64,000 nt of DNA from assembly GCA_905194315.1 (NCBI GenBank), contig CAJJRX010000004.1:39335-103334 (forward strand), written 5' to 3'. Shown here in pieces: positions 27,446 to 35,879 of the stretch. The notes beneath the pieces were generated by a model, which did not search any database, was not told where the DNA came from, and saw only the letters and a list, made by a program, of their open reading frames with translations. The position numbers were made by a program, and so were the translations under genes. Each line of letters opens with the position of its first letter. Within the stretch, counting starts at the first letter, position 1. This DNA comes from an uncultured Sutterella sp. GTDB taxonomy: Bacteria > Pseudomonadota > Gammaproteobacteria > Burkholderiales > Burkholderiaceae_F.

Positions 27446-28642
27446 ATGTCAGAAAATCACCTCAAACGCATCACACTCACCCTCACGGGCGGCATCGCCC
27501 TTTACAAGGCCTGCGAAGTGGTGCGTGCTCTCAAACACGAGGGCTATGACGTGCACGTTGCGATGACCGCTCATGCGACCGAGTTTGTCAGCGCACTCAC
27601 CTTTGAGACGCTTTCGGGCAATCCGGTCGCCCTCACCGAATGGCATCATGACGGTCATGGCGGCATGCCGCATATCGACATCAACCAGCAGACCGACCTG
27701 CTTGTCGTGATGCCCGCCACGGCCAATATCATTGCCAAGGCGGCCCGCGGCATCGCCGACGACCTGGTCTCCACCCTGATTCTTGCGCACCGCTCCCCGG
27801 TGATGATCGTGCCTGCCATGAACCGGTATATGTGGGCCAATCCCGCCACTCAGCGCAATGTCGCTCTGCTCAAAAGCGACGGCATTGTGTTTGCCGGCCC
27901 CGATGAAGGGGAACAGGCCTGCGGGGACACCGGCTACGGCCGGATGATCCCTGTGGAGGCGATTCTGGAGAAAATCCGCACCTTCGGCACGCCAAAATCA
28001 CTCGAGGGGCGCCATATTCTCATCACCGCCGGTCCCACCTACGAGCCCATCGACGATGTGCGCGGCATTACCAACCGCAGCTCTGGCAAACAGGGTTATG
28101 CCCTGGCCCGCGAAGCACTTGCCCGCGGCGCCCGTGTGACACTCATCTCCGGGCCCGTGGCACTTTCCACACCTTACGGTGCAAAACGCATTGACGTGCA
28201 GAGTGCACGTGACATGCTTGCGGCCGTCACCGGTGTGCTTGACACCGATCCGGCCGACGTGTTCATCGGTGTGGCTGCCGTGGCGGACTGGCGGGTGGAA
28301 AACGCCGTAGAGGGGAAAATCAAGAAAAACGGAGCTCTCCCGCAGCTCAGCCTGGTGGAGAATCCGGATATCCTCAGCACGGTTGCCGCGCGCCCGGACG
28401 CCCCGCTCATTGTCGGGTTTGCAGCGGAAGCTGCCGATATCGAGCGCTATGCCCGTGAGAAATGCCTCAGAAAAGGCTGTGCATTTGTTGTCGCCAACGA
28501 AGCCAGACATGCACTGGGCAGTGACTATAATAGTGTCCTTTTAGTAGAGCCGGAACACACTGAGAGCATTGCTCTGAGTGAGAAAAACAGTATTGCCCGC
28601 GCAATTCTCGAGAAAGCGGCTCACCTTTTAGCGAGCAAATGA
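27446..28642 (+). CDS. coaBC: Bifunctional phosphopantothenoylcysteine decarboxylase / phosphopantothenate-cysteine ligase
   Basis: This encodes 398 aa. The N-terminal flavodoxin-like CoaC half has TGGIALYKA, the PAMNRYMW substrate loop and the ACGDTGYGRM active-site cysteine. The C-terminal CoaB half begins at ITAGPTYEPIDDVRGITNRSSGKQG. It converts phosphopantothenate to phosphopantetheine on the CoA pathway. The stop codon overlaps the dut start, the usual coaBC-dut arrangement. Confidence 0.96.
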   Translation: MSENHLKRITLTLTGGIALYKACEVVRALKHEGYDVHVAMTAHATEFVSALTFETLSGNPVALTEWHHDGHGGMPHIDINQQTDLLVVMPATANIIAKAARGIADDLVSTLILAHRSPVMIVPAMNRYMWANPATQRNVALLKSDGIVFAGPDEGEQACGDTGYGRMIPVEAILEKIRTFGTPKSLEGRHILITAGPTYEPIDDVRGITNRSSGKQGYALAREALARGARVTLISGPVALSTPYGAKRIDVQSARDMLAAVTGVLDTDPADVFIGVAAVADWRVENAVEGKIKKNGALPQLSLVENPDILSTVAARPDAPLIVGFAAEAADIERYAREKCLRKGCAFVVANEARHALGSDYNSVLLVEPEHTESIALSEKNSIARAILEKAAHLLASK

Positions 28643-29094
28643 TGCCCCTGAAAATCGATTTGAAAGTGCTCGATGAGCGTATCCGCGAACATCTTCCGAA
28701 GCATGCGACTGCCGGCTCCGCCGGGATGGATCTGCGTGCGCTGCTCGATGAACCGGTCACCATCAACCCGGGCGAGACCGTGCTGATTCACACCGGTATT
28801 GCCATTCATGTGGCTGATCCCCGCTACGCCGCTGTCATTCTTCCCCGTTCCGGTCTCGGACACAAAAAGGGAATCGTTCTCGGCAATCTCGTCGGTCTGA
28901 TTGACTCCGACTATCAGGGCGAGCTGATGATCTCGACCTGGAACCGCGGCAGCGAGCCCTTTGTGCTTGAACCCTTTGAACGCCTTGCCCAGCTTGTCAT
29001 CATTCCCGTGATGCAGGCCGAGTTCAATGTCGTCGAAGCGTTTGACGTCTCGGAACGCGGAACGGGCGGGTTCGGCTCGACCGGCAAACAGTAA
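28639..29094 (+). CDS. dut: dUTP diphosphatase
   Basis: This encodes 151 aa. The five dUTPase motifs are present: AGSAGMDLRA (1), PRSGLG (2), GNLVGLIDSDYQGEL (3), RLAQLVI (4) and RGTGGFGSTGKQ (5). It is a homotrimer that hydrolyses dUTP to dUMP, keeping uracil out of DNA and feeding dTMP synthesis. The ATG overlaps the end of coaBC by 4 bases, so translation is coupled. Confidence 0.97.
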   Translation: MMPLKIDLKVLDERIREHLPKHATAGSAGMDLRALLDEPVTINPGETVLIHTGIAIHVADPRYAAVILPRSGLGHKKGIVLGNLVGLIDSDYQGELMISTWNRGSEPFVLEPFERLAQLVIIPVMQAEFNVVEAFDVSERGTGGFGSTGKQ

Positions 29095-29144
29095 GCTCAC
29101 CGCAGAGAGCCGCTCTCGCATTTCGGCAGCACGCCTGAGAAAAA

Positions 29145-29186
29145 TGCCCGCAGTCCGTCTTCTGACAGGCTGCGGGCAGTCGTTTT
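29145..29186. terminator. Terminator between dut and the DUF2199-like gene
   Basis: A 9-bp stem TGCCCGCAG/CTGCGGGCA followed by GTCGTTTT on the plus strand; on the minus strand it is followed by TTTT. It serves the convergent pair. Confidence 0.55.
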
Positions 29187-29202
29187 CACTTCTGCAGAGC
29201 AA

Positions 29203-29712
29203 TCAGCGCTCGCCTTCGAAATCCTCTTCGTAGAGCTCATCGTCCTCATCATCACCGAAGAGCACCTCATCGAGCTCCTGATGGTCCTCTTCGCTCAGAC
29301 CGTCACGCTGGTCATCAGCAAGACTGTTTCCGGGTTCGAGCATAAAGACCGGACGGCGGTCGGAGAAGAACGTGATCTTCACCTTGCATTTATCCGCATC
29401 CTCATAAAACGGAATGCTGTTGGCAAGCAGACCGGCGCCGCTCAGGCGGTCGGCATCGGGGGTCTGAAAAGCCTCAAGGTAGGCATCATGTACCGCACGG
29501 CTCACCTCCACCCAGCAGCCCCAGGTGAAGCCGCCGTCAGTGTATGAGAGAGGCACCTCGATCACACCGAACACGTAGTAGCTGCCGTCCATACTGGCAA
29601 AATCCTCTGTGAACCGGGCACCATGCCGGTAGCGCTCAAGCGGATCCAGCATCCAGATGCTGTCGGGCAGTTTCATCTGAATATCACGGCAAAGTTCAGC
29701 AGTATCTGTCAT
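29203..29712 (-). CDS. DUF2199-like protein of unknown function with acidic tail
   Basis: This encodes 169 aa. The core LPDSIWMLDPLERYRH... SYYVFGVIEVPL ... FTWGCWVEVS resembles the DUF2199 family in motif order from memory; members usually start with a Cys-rich CxxC segment, which is absent here. The last about 35 residues are nearly all Asp/Glu (FGDDEDDELYEEDF). No catalytic residues can be proposed. It is monocistronic, convergent with dut, and next to the aldehyde dehydrogenase. Confidence 0.7.
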   Translation of the reverse strand: MTDTAELCRDIQMKLPDSIWMLDPLERYRHGARFTEDFASMDGSYYVFGVIEVPLSYTDGGFTWGCWVEVSRAVHDAYLEAFQTPDADRLSGAGLLANSIPFYEDADKCKVKITFFSDRRPVFMLEPGNSLADDQRDGLSEEDHQELDEVLFGDDEDDELYEEDFEGER

Positions 29713-29839
29713 GGGATGTCTTCTCCAGTGTGGAAGAAAGGCTCACCCGTTGCGGAGCCCATTTACTGATTATAGGTGCAACCGGCGTTTTGGCGGGCTT
29801 TGTCGTCTGAAAACATCTCAGACGTGCCGCACAGCGACA

Positions 29840-29866
29840 AAAAAAGGAGGTCCCGGAGGACCTCCA
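29840..29866 (-). terminator. Terminator of the aldehyde dehydrogenase gene
   Basis: An 8-bp stem GGAGGTCC/GGACCTCC with a CGGA loop is followed on the minus strand by seven T. Confidence 0.85.
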
Positions 29867-29929
29867 TTTTCCGCTTCCCGCGAAAGCGGACACTGCGGTC
29901 CGCTCCGGACGGGAGAGTCGGTCTCAGGA

Positions 29930-31387
29930 TCAGAAGAAGCCGCGCTTTTCTTCAGAGAGCGAAATGTAGATGTTCTTCGCCTGAGAGTAGTGCGCAAGCA
30001 TCATCTTGTGGGTTTCACGACCGATACCGGACTTCTTGTAGCCGCCGAACGGGGCATGAGCCGGCAGTTCGTTGTAGGTGTTGACCCACATACGACCCGT
30101 ACGGACAGCGTTGGCAACACGCAGTGCACGGTTGATGTCACGCGTCCAGACAGCGCCGCCGAGACCGTATTCGGAGTCGTTGGCCATCTTGATGACGTCT
30201 TCTTCGGTCTTGAACTTGATCACCACAGCCACCGGCCCGAAGATTTCCTCACGGGCAACCGTCGCATCGTTGTCAGCGGCGATCAGCGTCGGCTGCATGA
30301 AGGCACCCTTGTCGGAGGCGGGCTTGCCGCCGGCGATAACCTTGAAGCCTTCCTTCTGGGCGAGTTCCACATAGCTCATGATCTTGTTGAGCTGGCGGAC
30401 ATTGACCTGGGCACCGACCTGCGTGGACATGTCGAGCGGATCGCCGACTTTGACCTTCGAGAAGGCTTCGCCGAGCTTGCTGACGAATTCGTCATAGATG
30501 CCTTCCTGCACGAAGATGCGGGAACCGGCGCAGCAGACCTGACCCTGGTTGAAGAGGATGCCGATCTGGGCACCTTCAATGGCCTTGTCCATCTGAGCAT
30601 CATCAAAGATGATGTTGGCAGACTTGCCACCGAGTTCGAGCGTGGCCGGGATCAGACGCTTGGCAGCGGCTTCGGCAACGTTGTAACCGATTTCGGTCGA
30701 ACCCGTGAAGGCGAGTTTGTCAAAGCCCGGGTTATCGAGCATGGCCTGACCGGACTGCGAACCGCGGCCGGTAATGACATTGACAACACCCTTCGGAAGC
30801 ACCTGAGCCATCAGCTTGACCATTTCATTGAGGCTCAGCGGGGTGGCCGAGGAGCTCTTGATCACGACCGTGTTACCGGCAGCGAGTGCAGGTGCGAGCT
30901 TCCAGGCAGCCATCAGAATCGGGAAGTTCCAGGGAATAATCTGGCCCACAACACCAATCGGTTCATGGAGCACGATGCTCATCGTGTTCTTGTCGATCAT
31001 CGTGGCGGTACCTTCTTCGGCACGGATGGCGCCGGCGAAGTAACGGAAGTGGTCAACCGTCAGCGGCAGGTCGACGAGCGTGGTTTCACGCAGGGGCTTG
31101 CCGTTGTCCATCGTTTCGATACGGGCGAGGCGGTCGAGATTGGCTTCAATCAGATCGGCAATCTTGAGCAGCAGATTGGCTCGATCCTGAACACTCGTCT
31201 GGCTCCATGCGGGGAAGGCGGCGCGGGCGGCCTGAACGGCACGTTCAACGTCAGCAGCGGAAGCATCGGCACAATCGGCAAGCTTTTCTCCGGTAGCGGG
31301 GTTGAACGTCTCAAAGGTCTTGCCGCCTTCGGCATCAACCCATTCGCCGTTAATGAAAAGGCCGTATTTCTTGTCGATGAGATTCAT
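29930..31387 (-). CDS. NAD-dependent aldehyde dehydrogenase, AldB/ExaC-like
   Basis: This encodes 485 aa. Start ATG 31387 has AGGAG seven bases upstream; the frame to 31450 is longer but lacks support. Catalytic residues are all visible: N154 (PWNFP), E251 (LELGGKSAN) and C285 (GQVCCAGSR), with GSTEIG for NAD binding. The end AHYSQAKNIYISLSEEKRGFF resembles AldB/ExaC acetaldehyde dehydrogenases. It oxidises an aldehyde, possibly acetaldehyde, to the acid. Its promoter region includes an inverted repeat (see 31478-31516). It is monocistronic. Confidence 0.9.
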   Translation of the reverse strand: MNLIDKKYGLFINGEWVDAEGGKTFETFNPATGEKLADCADASAADVERAVQAARAAFPAWSQTSVQDRANLLLKIADLIEANLDRLARIETMDNGKPLRETTLVDLPLTVDHFRYFAGAIRAEEGTATMIDKNTMSIVLHEPIGVVGQIIPWNFPILMAAWKLAPALAAGNTVVIKSSSATPLSLNEMVKLMAQVLPKGVVNVITGRGSQSGQAMLDNPGFDKLAFTGSTEIGYNVAEAAAKRLIPATLELGGKSANIIFDDAQMDKAIEGAQIGILFNQGQVCCAGSRIFVQEGIYDEFVSKLGEAFSKVKVGDPLDMSTQVGAQVNVRQLNKIMSYVELAQKEGFKVIAGGKPASDKGAFMQPTLIAADNDATVAREEIFGPVAVVIKFKTEEDVIKMANDSEYGLGGAVWTRDINRALRVANAVRTGRMWVNTYNELPAHAPFGGYKKSGIGRETHKMMLAHYSQAKNIYISLSEEKRGFF

Positions 31388-31970
31388 CTCTAACTCCTTC
31401 ACTTTTATACGTACAGGTACTGATTTTTGTCGTGAGCTATTCATCAGCACCGGATTATTGAACCATCCTATTAACTTCTATCGTGTGATAGTAAGTTTAA
31501 TTTAATTCAGAGTCTAGCACTCGGGTTTTGATCTGTCTGTAGTTTTGTCGATCTAAAGCCTAAGAGGTAAGTGTTTTTACATACCGGCAGAAAGTCATCC
31601 GATAAATGCCGGAAATATCACTTTTTCTCCTGCTATTTCAACAGGTTGCGTATTCCCTGAGAGAAACCGTCAATCGGCTTGCACAACGCGAAGCCGCCAT
31701 TTTCGCTTCTGCTTTGTAGTGATTTTTTACGTCTTTGGGCTCAAAAGCCGTCTTTAGAGTGCAAAAAACAGGAAATCTGTATACAGACAGACTGCCCCGG
31801 TATCAAGACACACGCAAAAATCCCTGTGCCACAAGGCTTTTAAGTATTTTTCAGCGGCTGGAAAAATTTTTACCTTCTCTAAGCATAACTACGTAAGTTT
31901 AAGGCTATCTTAAAAAAGTATGCCGGAGGCTCGTGACAACTATATGATATTTAGTCGTTTTTGAAACAAA
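31388..31970. other. AT-rich intergenic region between the aldehyde dehydrogenase and clpA
   Basis: About 580 bp without a convincing gene on either strand. Apart from the promoter/operator above, it holds the 12-bp perfect palindrome TCTGTATACAGA (31776-31787). AT content is above the window average, particularly at 31840-31970. Its size is unusual for this compact region. Confidence 0.5.
31478..31516 (-). promoter_or_regulatory. Putative promoter and operator of the aldehyde dehydrogenase gene
   Basis: On the minus strand TAGACT (31511-31516), 17 bp, TACTAT (31488-31493) forms a moderate sigma-70 promoter about 100 bp before the start. The inverted repeat CTATC-GTGT-GATAG (31478-31491) overlaps the -10 and would suit a repressor. 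Confidence 0.4.
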
Positions 31971-31971
31971 A

Positions 31972-32007
31972 AGTCAGCCCCGGAACTGCGGCATGCCGTT
32001 CCGGGGC
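31972..32007 (-). terminator. Terminator of clpS-clpA
   Basis: The perfect 10-bp stem GCCCCGGAAC/GTTCCGGGGC with an 11-nt loop lies 50 bp past the clpA stop and is followed on the minus strand by TGACTTTTTG. The plus strand also ends in an A-run. Confidence 0.85.
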
Positions 32008-32056
32008 AAAAAAGGAGATTCAATTTAAGTTAATCTGAGGCCGGCCGGTCATCCGG

Positions 32057-34684
32057 TCAGTTTGAAGAAAAGCTGAATTTAACCTCCTCATCAGCGTAAT
32101 CAATATCCACATGTCCGCCGTTTTTCAGCTCGCCGAAAAGCAGCGCATCAGCAAGCCCCTGGCGGATCTTCCCGTCGATAAGCCGGCGCATCGGGCGCGC
32201 GCCCATACTCGGTTCAAACCCCTTTGTCTGCAGGAACGCTTTGAGTTCCTCGCTGTAGGAGACAGTCACGTTACGTGCCTTGAGCTGCTGCGTGAGCTCG
32301 TCAAGGAACTTGTCAATGACAAGGCGGATGGTAGCCGCGGAGAGCGGCGAGAACTGCACTATGCGGTCAAAGCGGTTGCGGAACTCGGGGGTGAACACCT
32401 GCTTGAGAGCGGCGTTGAAATCCCCGGCGGTGTTCATTGCACCGAACCCGATGCTCAGACGCTCGCTTTCTCTGGCCCCCACATTGCTCGTCATGATCAG
32501 AATCACGTTGCGGAAATCCGCCTCGCGTCCCGCACCGTCTGTCAGCTTGCCGTGGTCCATTACCTGCAGCAGCAGGTTAAAGAGCGTCGGATGGGCTTTT
32601 TCAATCTCATCGAGCAGGACCACCGAATACGGGTTTTTGGTCACCTGTTCCGTCAGCTGTCCGCCCTCTCCGTAGCCTACATACCCTGCAGGCGAACCGA
32701 TGAGACGGCTCACGGTGAAGGATTCTGAAAATTCAGACATATCAAAGCGAAGCAGCGGCACATTAAGCGATTTCGCCAGCTGACGGGCCACCTCGGTCTT
32801 GCCGACCCCGGTCGGACCGGTAAAGAGGAATGAGCCCATCGGACGCTCCCCGCTCACAAGTCCGGAGCGGGAAACCTTGATGGCGCTCACAAGCGCATCA
32901 ATCGCTGTATCCTGCCCGAAAACACGTGCACGCAGTTCCCGGTCGAGATTTTCAATTCCGCTTTCCTCGGCAATATAAACCTGATCAACCGGCAGACGGG
33001 CAATGTTGGCCACGACCGCCGGCAGACCGGCGGTGCCGACCTCAAGGAGCTCTTCGCTCTCGGAGGACTTTCCCTCCTTTTCATGTTCAAGACGTTCCCG
33101 TGCAGCCAGCTGATCGATCACGTCCACGGCCACATCAGGCATGCTGCGGTCAACGATAAAACGCGTCGCAAGCTTTACTGCCTCTCTGACAACGCCCTCA
33201 CCGTAATGCACACGATGGAACTCCTCATACCTGCCCTTGAGCCCTTCGATGACCTTCACGGCCTCCTCTTCGGAGAGCGGTTTGAGCTCGACACTCTGCA
33301 CGTAATGCTTCATCGCATCGGAAAGCCGCTGGCGCCACATCTTATGCGTGGTGGAAATCACCACCGGGATCTGAGCGTCTTCAAGCAGACGGCTCAGCGC
33401 ATTGAGCTGCTCGGCACTGTTTTCCTCGTTGCCTTCGAGCATCGTGTGGACATTATCCAGAACGAGCAGTACGTGCGAAGTCTGATGCAGTGCGGCAATA
33501 ATCGAGGCAAATTTTTCAGCAAATGCCCCGCGGTAGCGCGAAATAAGGGTTTCAACACGCAGTCTGAGCACACGGCAGCCCTTGAGAAACGCCGGCGCTT
33601 CGCCCTTCTGAATCCTCGTTGCAAGGCCGCCGATCAGCGCGGACTTACCGGAACCGGGATCCCCGAGCACAAGCACCTTGTTCTTGCGGCGGCACGACAG
33701 AATAAAGAACATCTGTTCGATTTCGTCCTCACGACCCACAAGCGGATCCATCATTCCGCGCTCAGCGAGACTGGTCAGATCGGTGGTGGTCTCAACGAGA
33801 ATCTCCGGCAGACCGTTCTGCCTAGCATCACTGTCCGGGGACTGCTCAGAATTTTTAAGGAATTTGTTCACATCCACGTCTGGATGGTCGGAGACACTGC
33901 GCACACTGGTGATAAGAATTCCGAGCTTGCTTCCCAGATCGGAAACAAGCTTGTCGATCTCCTCTTCGTTGACATTTACCATCTCGGGAGCGTTTTCATC
34001 CGGAGGGTCGATTTTCGCCTTTTTCAGTCTCTCCAGAGGCAGAGCGACAGCCAGCGCCTCAGAATGAGCCCAGCTCATATCGCTGCAGATCTGCTGCCGG
34101 AGCGCTTCAATCTTCTCCTCGAGGGTGTCTTCTTCTATCCTGTGAGGCTGCCAGTGCTGGGTGAGGATGAACTGGGTCAACTCCGTCATGCTGTCGCGGG
34201 AAAACAGAAGATAGAACTGATCCCAGATTCTGTCCATTGCGCCGAGAACCGCTGCCGTGAAATCCTTATCCGCACCGGCCAGATCGGCAAGCCCCGGGAG
34301 GGTGGTGTCGAGAACGTGCATGGCGGAAATGTAGATCTTGCCCTCTTGTGTCAGTGCACGGTTTCTGAAAGCACTGAGAACTGTTTTCAAATAAAAAAAC
34401 CGTGTAAACGGATCAAGATCATCAGCCGTGTAGTCGGACTTGCATTCTCCGCTCCGGAAAACAATCTGCGCGCCACAGCTTCTCAGATACGTCTCAATTT
34501 CCACACTCCAGGCGCGAGTGTCAATAGCATCCTGAACACAGAGGAACAAATACTCCACTCTGGTGATCAGCAAATCAATGAACAGCGGAAAGCGCGGCAC
34601 TTCCGGCGGAAGTTGCGTGTTCAGATACGCCATTCTGGCAAATACAGCATCCAGATCCTGTTCAATATAGTAGTCTTTTTCCAT
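32057..34684 (-). CDS. clpA: ClpA-type AAA+ unfoldase with divergent N-domain and degenerate first ATPase module
   Basis: This encodes 875 aa, with ATG 34684 after AGGA; E. coli ClpA is 758. Residues 1-300 do not look like the usual Clp N-domain repeat. D1 (about 300-560) keeps Walker A GDPGSGKS (341-348) and the RYRG pore loop, but Walker B reads LVLDN (N411 replaces the catalytic Glu) and the arginine-finger segment (ALARRFQ in E. coli) is AMKHYVQ. D2 is intact: GPTGVGKT (623-630), GYVG pore loop, LLDE (D692/E693), R771 and GAR (828-830). The ClpP-docking loop reads IGF (745-747). It should feed substrates to ClpP using D2. clpS lies 12 bp upstream. The ClpA call rests on D2, the clpS context and the absence of a ClpB/ClpC middle domain. 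Confidence 0.88.
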   Translation of the reverse strand: MEKDYYIEQDLDAVFARMAYLNTQLPPEVPRFPLFIDLLITRVEYLFLCVQDAIDTRAWSVEIETYLRSCGAQIVFRSGECKSDYTADDLDPFTRFFYLKTVLSAFRNRALTQEGKIYISAMHVLDTTLPGLADLAGADKDFTAAVLGAMDRIWDQFYLLFSRDSMTELTQFILTQHWQPHRIEEDTLEEKIEALRQQICSDMSWAHSEALAVALPLERLKKAKIDPPDENAPEMVNVNEEEIDKLVSDLGSKLGILITSVRSVSDHPDVDVNKFLKNSEQSPDSDARQNGLPEILVETTTDLTSLAERGMMDPLVGREDEIEQMFFILSCRRKNKVLVLGDPGSGKSALIGGLATRIQKGEAPAFLKGCRVLRLRVETLISRYRGAFAEKFASIIAALHQTSHVLLVLDNVHTMLEGNEENSAEQLNALSRLLEDAQIPVVISTTHKMWRQRLSDAMKHYVQSVELKPLSEEEAVKVIEGLKGRYEEFHRVHYGEGVVREAVKLATRFIVDRSMPDVAVDVIDQLAARERLEHEKEGKSSESEELLEVGTAGLPAVVANIARLPVDQVYIAEESGIENLDRELRARVFGQDTAIDALVSAIKVSRSGLVSGERPMGSFLFTGPTGVGKTEVARQLAKSLNVPLLRFDMSEFSESFTVSRLIGSPAGYVGYGEGGQLTEQVTKNPYSVVLLDEIEKAHPTLFNLLLQVMDHGKLTDGAGREADFRNVILIMTSNVGARESERLSIGFGAMNTAGDFNAALKQVFTPEFRNRFDRIVQFSPLSAATIRLVIDKFLDELTQQLKARNVTVSYSEELKAFLQTKGFEPSMGARPMRRLIDGKIRQGLADALLFGELKNGGHVDIDYADEEVKFSFSSN

Positions 34685-34696
34685 ACTCAATCCTAA

Positions 34697-35026
34697 TCAC
34701 CGTTCCTGAGGCACGCCTTCAGCAACTCTGCACTGCAGAGGGAAACCCGCACTCCGGGAAAGCTGAACCGTCATCTGTGCGCGCATCTGCGCCTCCTCCT
34801 GAGTGTCATACTGTCCGGCGAGGCCGACACCTTTGAGGTGCACATTCAGGGTGATTTCCTTCGCTTTTTCCGAGCTGTGGCCGAAAACGCGTATGAGCAG
34901 CGCCTCCACCCAGTCAAACGGCGTGACATCATCATTAATGAGCAGTACCAGCCATTTAGTGGCCGGTCTTTCAAGCTGCAGCTCCGCCTTTCGCGAGCCG
35001 GTACTCTTTTGAGAGCCTGTTCCCAT
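34697..35026 (-). CDS. clpS: ClpS, N-degron adaptor of ClpAP
   Basis: This encodes 109 aa. The N-end binding pocket is conserved: N31-D32-D33, T35-P36 and H63. The residue equivalent to E. coli M40, the gate that excludes beta-branched N-termini, is F37, which may change selectivity. It delivers proteins with destabilising N-terminal residues to ClpA. AGAGGA lies five bases before the ATG. It is cotranscribed with clpA. Confidence 0.95.
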   Translation of the reverse strand: MGTGSQKSTGSRKAELQLERPATKWLVLLINDDVTPFDWVEALLIRVFGHSSEKAKEITLNVHLKGVGLAGQYDTQEEAQMRAQMTVQLSRSAGFPLQCRVAEGVPQER

Positions 35027-35104
35027 CTGATCCTCTTAACGCAAACGGTTGTTTTTCAACTTCAGCTATAAGTCTACACGCTTGTGCCGGCAGGCGATTG
35101 CAAA

Positions 35105-35143
35105 AAAAGTCCCTGCGGCGTACTGAGCGCGTCAGGGACTTTT
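35105..35143 (-). terminator. Terminator of sodB
   Basis: An 11-bp stem AAAAGTCCCTG/CAGGGACTTTT with T-runs both ways. A second hairpin, CGGGAGAG/CTCTCCCG (35149-35178), lies between it and the sodB stop. Confidence 0.85.
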
Positions 35144-35198
35144 CAGGACGGGAGAGCGGCTTTAGAGAGCCTCTCCCGATGTTCTGTCAGCAGCCTGA

Positions 35199-35789
35199 TC
35201 AGGCGGCAAACTGGGCAGCAACGAACTTCCAGTTCACGAGCTTGTCAAAGAACGCTTCGATGAACTTCGGACGGGCGTTGCGGTAGTCGACATAGTAGGC
35301 ATGTTCCCACACGTCGATCGTGAGCAGCGGCTTGAGACCGTCGGTAAGCGGCGTGGCGGCATTGCTCGTGTTGACGATATCGAGCGTACCGTCAGCCTTT
35401 TTCACCAGCCAGGTCCAGCCGGAACCGAAGTTACCGGCAGCACTTGCCGTAAAGGCCTTGCGGAATTCGGCAAAGGAGCCCCACTTGGCATCGATGGCGG
35501 CTTTGAGCGCATCGCAGCAGGGTTCACCGCCGCCGTTGGGGGTAAGGCACTGCCAGAAGAAGCTGTGGTTGAAGACCTGAGCGGCGTTGTTGAACACACC
35601 ACCCTTGGCGGTCTTGATGATTTCTTCAAGGCTCTTGCCTTCAAATTCCGTGCCGGCAATCAGGTTGTTGAGATTGTTGACGTAGGTCTGATGGTGCTTA
35701 CCCCAGTGATATTCGAGCGTTTCACGGCTCATAGCGGGGGCAAGATCGTCCAGGCCGAAGGGAAGCTGGGGCAAAGTAAATTGGGACAT
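35199..35789 (-). CDS. sodB: Superoxide dismutase, iron type
   Basis: This encodes 196 aa. ATG 35789 has GGAG upstream. Metal ligands are H28, H75, D159 and H163. Gln71 in NNAAQVFNH (the iron-type position) and the TPNGGGEP loop favour Fe over Mn. It is cytoplasmic, with no signal peptide. It disproportionates superoxide; its presence is compatible with an oxygen-sensitive gut bacterium. It lies between clpS and xseA on the same strand, with its own terminator. Confidence 0.96.
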   Translation of the reverse strand: MSQFTLPQLPFGLDDLAPAMSRETLEYHWGKHHQTYVNNLNNLIAGTEFEGKSLEEIIKTAKGGVFNNAAQVFNHSFFWQCLTPNGGGEPCCDALKAAIDAKWGSFAEFRKAFTASAAGNFGSGWTWLVKKADGTLDIVNTSNAATPLTDGLKPLLTIDVWEHAYYVDYRNARPKFIEAFFDKLVNWKFVAAQFAA

Positions 35790-35879
35790 CGTGCTTATCT
35801 CCAAAAAATTTTATTGATTGATATATTGTATCACAGTCAACTTTGCCATTGTCTTTACCTAAAATAACTATCTGTAATC

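Noticed and set aside
31776..31787. LexA-type operator
   Set aside because: TCTGTATACAGA is palindromic but the CTG to CAG spacing (4) is wrong for a LexA box.
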